Shown here: positions 5,735-7,768 of the stretch, one piece after another | How the letters are laid out: each line of letters starts with the position of its first letter | Position numbering within the stretch: position 1 is the stretch's first letter | NCBI GenBank assembly: GCA_027030435.1 | Contig: JALVEX010000370.1 | Location: forward strand, 1 to 7,768 | Direction of reading: 5' to 3' | DNA: 7,768 nucleotides | DNA from: Paracoccaceae bacterium | GTDB lineage: Bacteria; Pseudomonadota; Alphaproteobacteria; Rhodobacterales; Rhodobacteraceae | Program-made: the position numbers and the translations under genes | The notes under the pieces: model-generated | What the model was told of the DNA's origin: nothing | The model's input: only the letters and a program-made list of their open reading frames with translations | Databases searched by the model: none

Positions 5735-7287
5735 GCGCCATCCGCTGGCTCGGGAGCGGTGCCGCCGCTCTCGTGCTGGCGCTTGTGCCGGGCACGCTCG
5801 CGGCCGTTTTCCTGCGCGCCGAAAGCACCGGAGCGATCACGCCCGCCGATTGGGCGGCCATACGCTTCACGCTCTTGCAGGCCGCGCTCTCGGCGGCCAT
5901 CAGCGTGGCGCTTGCCGTGCCGCTCGCCCGCGCGCTCGCCAGGCGCAGCTTTGCGGGCCGCCGCTTTCTGATCGCGCTCATGGGCGCGCCCTTCATCCTG
6001 CCGGTCATCGTGGCCGTGCTGGGGCTCCTCGCGATCTTCGGGCGAAACGGTGTGCTCAATGCCGCCCTCGGCGCGCTGGGCCTGCCCGCCATATCCATCT
6101 ATGGCCTTCCGGGCGTGCTGCTTGCGCATGTCTTCTTCAATCTGCCATTGGCCACGCGCCTTCTGCTCCAGGGCTGGGCCGCCATCCCGGCAGAGCGCTT
6201 CCGCCTCGCCTCTTCGCTAGGTTTCAGGCAACGCCACATTTTCCGCTGGCTCGAGCTTCCCATGCTGCGCGCCACGCTGCCCGGCGCCTTCATGGTCATC
6301 TTCCTGATCTGCCTCACCAGCTTTGCAGTAGTGCTCGCCCTTGGCGGCGGCCCCCGTGCCACCACGATCGAGCTGGCGATCTACCAGGCCTTCCGCTTCG
6401 AATTCGATCTCGGCAAGGCGGCCAAGCTTGCCGCGCTCCAGTTCCTGATCGGGGCCTTCGCCGCTGCCGTCGCCCTCCGGTTCGGGCGCCATGCTCTCTT
6501 CGGCAGCGGGCTTGACAGAACCATCGAACGCCAAGACGCAACCGGCCGCATCACCTTCCTCACGGATACGGCCATCATAATCGCCGCCGCAGTCTTTCTG
6601 CTCGCTCCACTGCTGGCCATCGCGATATCGGGGCTTCAAAGCATCCATGCCCTCCCGGCCCCCGTCTGGCATTCTGTCATGCGTTCGCTTCTGGTCGCGC
6701 TTGGCGCAACGGCTATCACGCTCGCCATCTCCCTGCCGCTTGCGCTCCTGATCGCCACGAGCAAGGCGCGCGCCCCGGCAACCAGCATGATGGAGGCGAT
6801 CGGCTACCTCTCCCTTGCCGCCTCGCCGCTTGTCATCGGCACGGGCCTCTTTATCATCCTCTTCCCGCTCGTGGATCCCGTCGCGCTCGCCCTGCCTCTG
6901 ACAGCTCTCGTCAACGCCATCATGAGCCTCCCCTTTGCCCTGCGCGTGCTGACCCCGGCCATCCGCGATGCCGAAGCCGCCTTCGGCCCGCTGGCTGACA
7001 GCCTCGGCCTCTTTGGCCGGGATCGCCTCCGCCTCTTCCTGCTGCCGCGCATAAGGGCGCCGATAGGCTTCACGGCCGGGCTTGCGGCGGCGCTCTCGAT
7101 GGGCGATCTCGGGGTGATCGCCCTGTTTTCGGCACCCGGATCCGCCACCCTGCCATTGCAGATCTACAGGCTGCGCGCAGCCTACAGGGTGGAAGACGCC
7201 GCAGCGGCGGCCCTTCTGCTGCTGATCCTGAGCTTTGCCCTGTTCTGGCTGTTTGACAAGGGAGGCCGCGCCAATGCTCGAACTTGA
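5710..7287 (+). CDS. thiP: Thiamine ABC transporter permease
   Basis: ThiP is the inner-membrane channel of the thiamine importer. The 525 residues (family about 530) contain two homologous permease halves with about 12 hydrophobic segments in all. Each half has a cytoplasmic EAA-type loop that contacts the ATPase: residues about 157-185 (WAAIPAERFRLASSLGFRQR, then LELP) and about 417-449 (AIRDAEAAFGPLADSLGLFG, then LLP). The segments GVLLAHVFFNLPLATRLLLQ and LALGGGPRATTIELAIYQAF are strongly ThiP-like. The start lies inside the end of thiB (25-nt overlap). GAGG at 5696-5699, 10 nt upstream, and the N-terminal RTQPL...WL motif, which resembles that of enterobacterial ThiP, support it. The overlap implies translational coupling. 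Fused-permease iron transporters (FbpB type) have a similar layout, but the neighbours and motifs favour thiamine. Confidence 0.96.
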   Translation: MAGRTQPLGAIRWLGSGAAALVLALVPGTLAAVFLRAESTGAITPADWAAIRFTLLQAALSAAISVALAVPLARALARRSFAGRRFLIALMGAPFILPVIVAVLGLLAIFGRNGVLNAALGALGLPAISIYGLPGVLLAHVFFNLPLATRLLLQGWAAIPAERFRLASSLGFRQRHIFRWLELPMLRATLPGAFMVIFLICLTSFAVVLALGGGPRATTIELAIYQAFRFEFDLGKAAKLAALQFLIGAFAAAVALRFGRHALFGSGLDRTIERQDATGRITFLTDTAIIIAAAVFLLAPLLAIAISGLQSIHALPAPVWHSVMRSLLVALGATAITLAISLPLALLIATSKARAPATSMMEAIGYLSLAASPLVIGTGLFIILFPLVDPVALALPLTALVNAIMSLPFALRVLTPAIRDAEAAFGPLADSLGLFGRDRLRLFLLPRIRAPIGFTAGLAAALSMGDLGVIALFSAPGSATLPLQIYRLRAAYRVEDAAAAALLLLILSFALFWLFDKGGRANART

Positions 7288-7768
7288 AGATCTCCGGATC
7301 AGGCAGGGCGATTTCGCTCTTTCGGCCGATCTCGAAGTGCCGGAGGGCGCGCGGGTTGCTGTCATCGGGCCTTCGGGGGGCGGCAAATCAACGCTGCTTG
7401 GCGCCATTGCGGGCTTCATTGCCCCCGAAAAGGGGCGGGTCCTGTGGGGCGGGGAGCCGATTACCCCGCTCCTTCCGGCCGAGCGTCCCGTCAGTATCCT
7501 CTTTCAGGAAAACAATCTCTTTCCCCATCTCACCGCCGCGCAGAATATCGGCCTCGGCCTGCGGGCGGATCTCAAGCTGAACGCCGGGGAAAGGGATCGC
7601 ATCGAACAGGCCATGAAGCGAACCGGCCTTGAGGGGCTCGGCCACCGCAGGCCGGCCGATCTCTCGGGCGGGCAGCAAAGCCGCGTGGCCCTCGCCCGCG
7701 CCCTTCTGCGCAACAAGCCCCTGATGCTGCTTGATGAGCCCTTCGCCGCTCTCGGCCCGGCCCTCAAG
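7274..7768 (+). CDS. thiQ: Thiamine ABC transporter ATP-binding protein, 3'-truncated by the window end
   Basis: ThiQ is the cytoplasmic ATPase that powers thiamine import through ThiP. The 165 visible residues are about 70% of a usual 230. Walker A is GPSGGGKST (32-40), the Q-loop Gln is 78 (FQENNLFPHLTAAQNIGLGL), the ABC signature is LSGGQQSRVALARALL (130-145), and Walker B is LMLLDE (150-155). The H-loop and C-terminus lie beyond the window. The start is supported by GGGAGG (7260-7265), 8 nt before the ATG, and by the MLELEDLRI opening typical of the family. It overlaps thiP by 14 nt, completing the thiBPQ order. An oddity is the D-loop, which reads AALG where SALD is usual, so Gly161 replaces the usual Asp. 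Confidence 0.95.
   Translation, partial: MLELEDLRIRQGDFALSADLEVPEGARVAVIGPSGGGKSTLLGAIAGFIAPEKGRVLWGGEPITPLLPAERPVSILFQENNLFPHLTAAQNIGLGLRADLKLNAGERDRIEQAMKRTGLEGLGHRRPADLSGGQQSRVALARALLRNKPLMLLDEPFAALGPALK

Noticed and set aside
6217..7419. Long antisense open frame (400 codons) opposite thiP and thiQ
   Set aside because: The translation is low-complexity and highly charged, has no family motif, and mirrors a hydrophobic permease gene; it is a codon-bias shadow.

Overview
The base composition (GC-rich, roughly 60-65%), the gene content and the gene neighbourhoods suggest an alphaproteobacterial chromosome, most likely of the Rhodobacterales/Roseobacter type. This is an inference from protein similarity recalled from memory; no search was run. 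The window is densely coding with short intergenic gaps. I see no mobile element, tRNA, rRNA or CRISPR array.

Region 1 (1-2893, + strand) is a purine salvage pair. The 3' part of an adenine deaminase gene (ade; its 5' end lies before the window) overlaps the start of a full-length AMP nucleosidase gene (amn) by ATGA. Together they would convert AMP to adenine plus ribose 5-phosphate, then adenine to hypoxanthine plus ammonia.

Region 2 (2894-3371, + strand) is a single HU-family nucleoid protein gene. It has a weak candidate promoter in an AT-rich gap, a good ribosome binding site, and a strong GC-rich hairpin terminator downstream. Region 3 (3403-4506, - strand) is aroC (chorismate synthase), convergent with the HU gene. 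The hairpin between them could stop transcription from both sides.

Region 4 (4507-7768, + strand, divergent from aroC) is a thiamine uptake operon. A well-formed TPP riboswitch (about 4607-4692) is followed by a 9-bp hairpin that would hide the thiB Shine-Dalgarno sequence. Next come thiB (periplasmic thiamine-binding protein), thiP (two-part membrane permease) and thiQ (ATPase, cut off by the window end). The three genes overlap (25 nt, then 14 nt), which indicates coupled translation. When intracellular TPP is high the riboswitch should reduce synthesis of the importer.

Nothing here looks like an undescribed multi-gene system. The points most worth a second look are the architecture of the riboswitch expression platform with a possible competing hairpin, the aroC ribosome binding site inside an inverted repeat, the missing D-loop aspartate in ThiQ, and the divergent motifs in the HU protein and the adenine deaminase.
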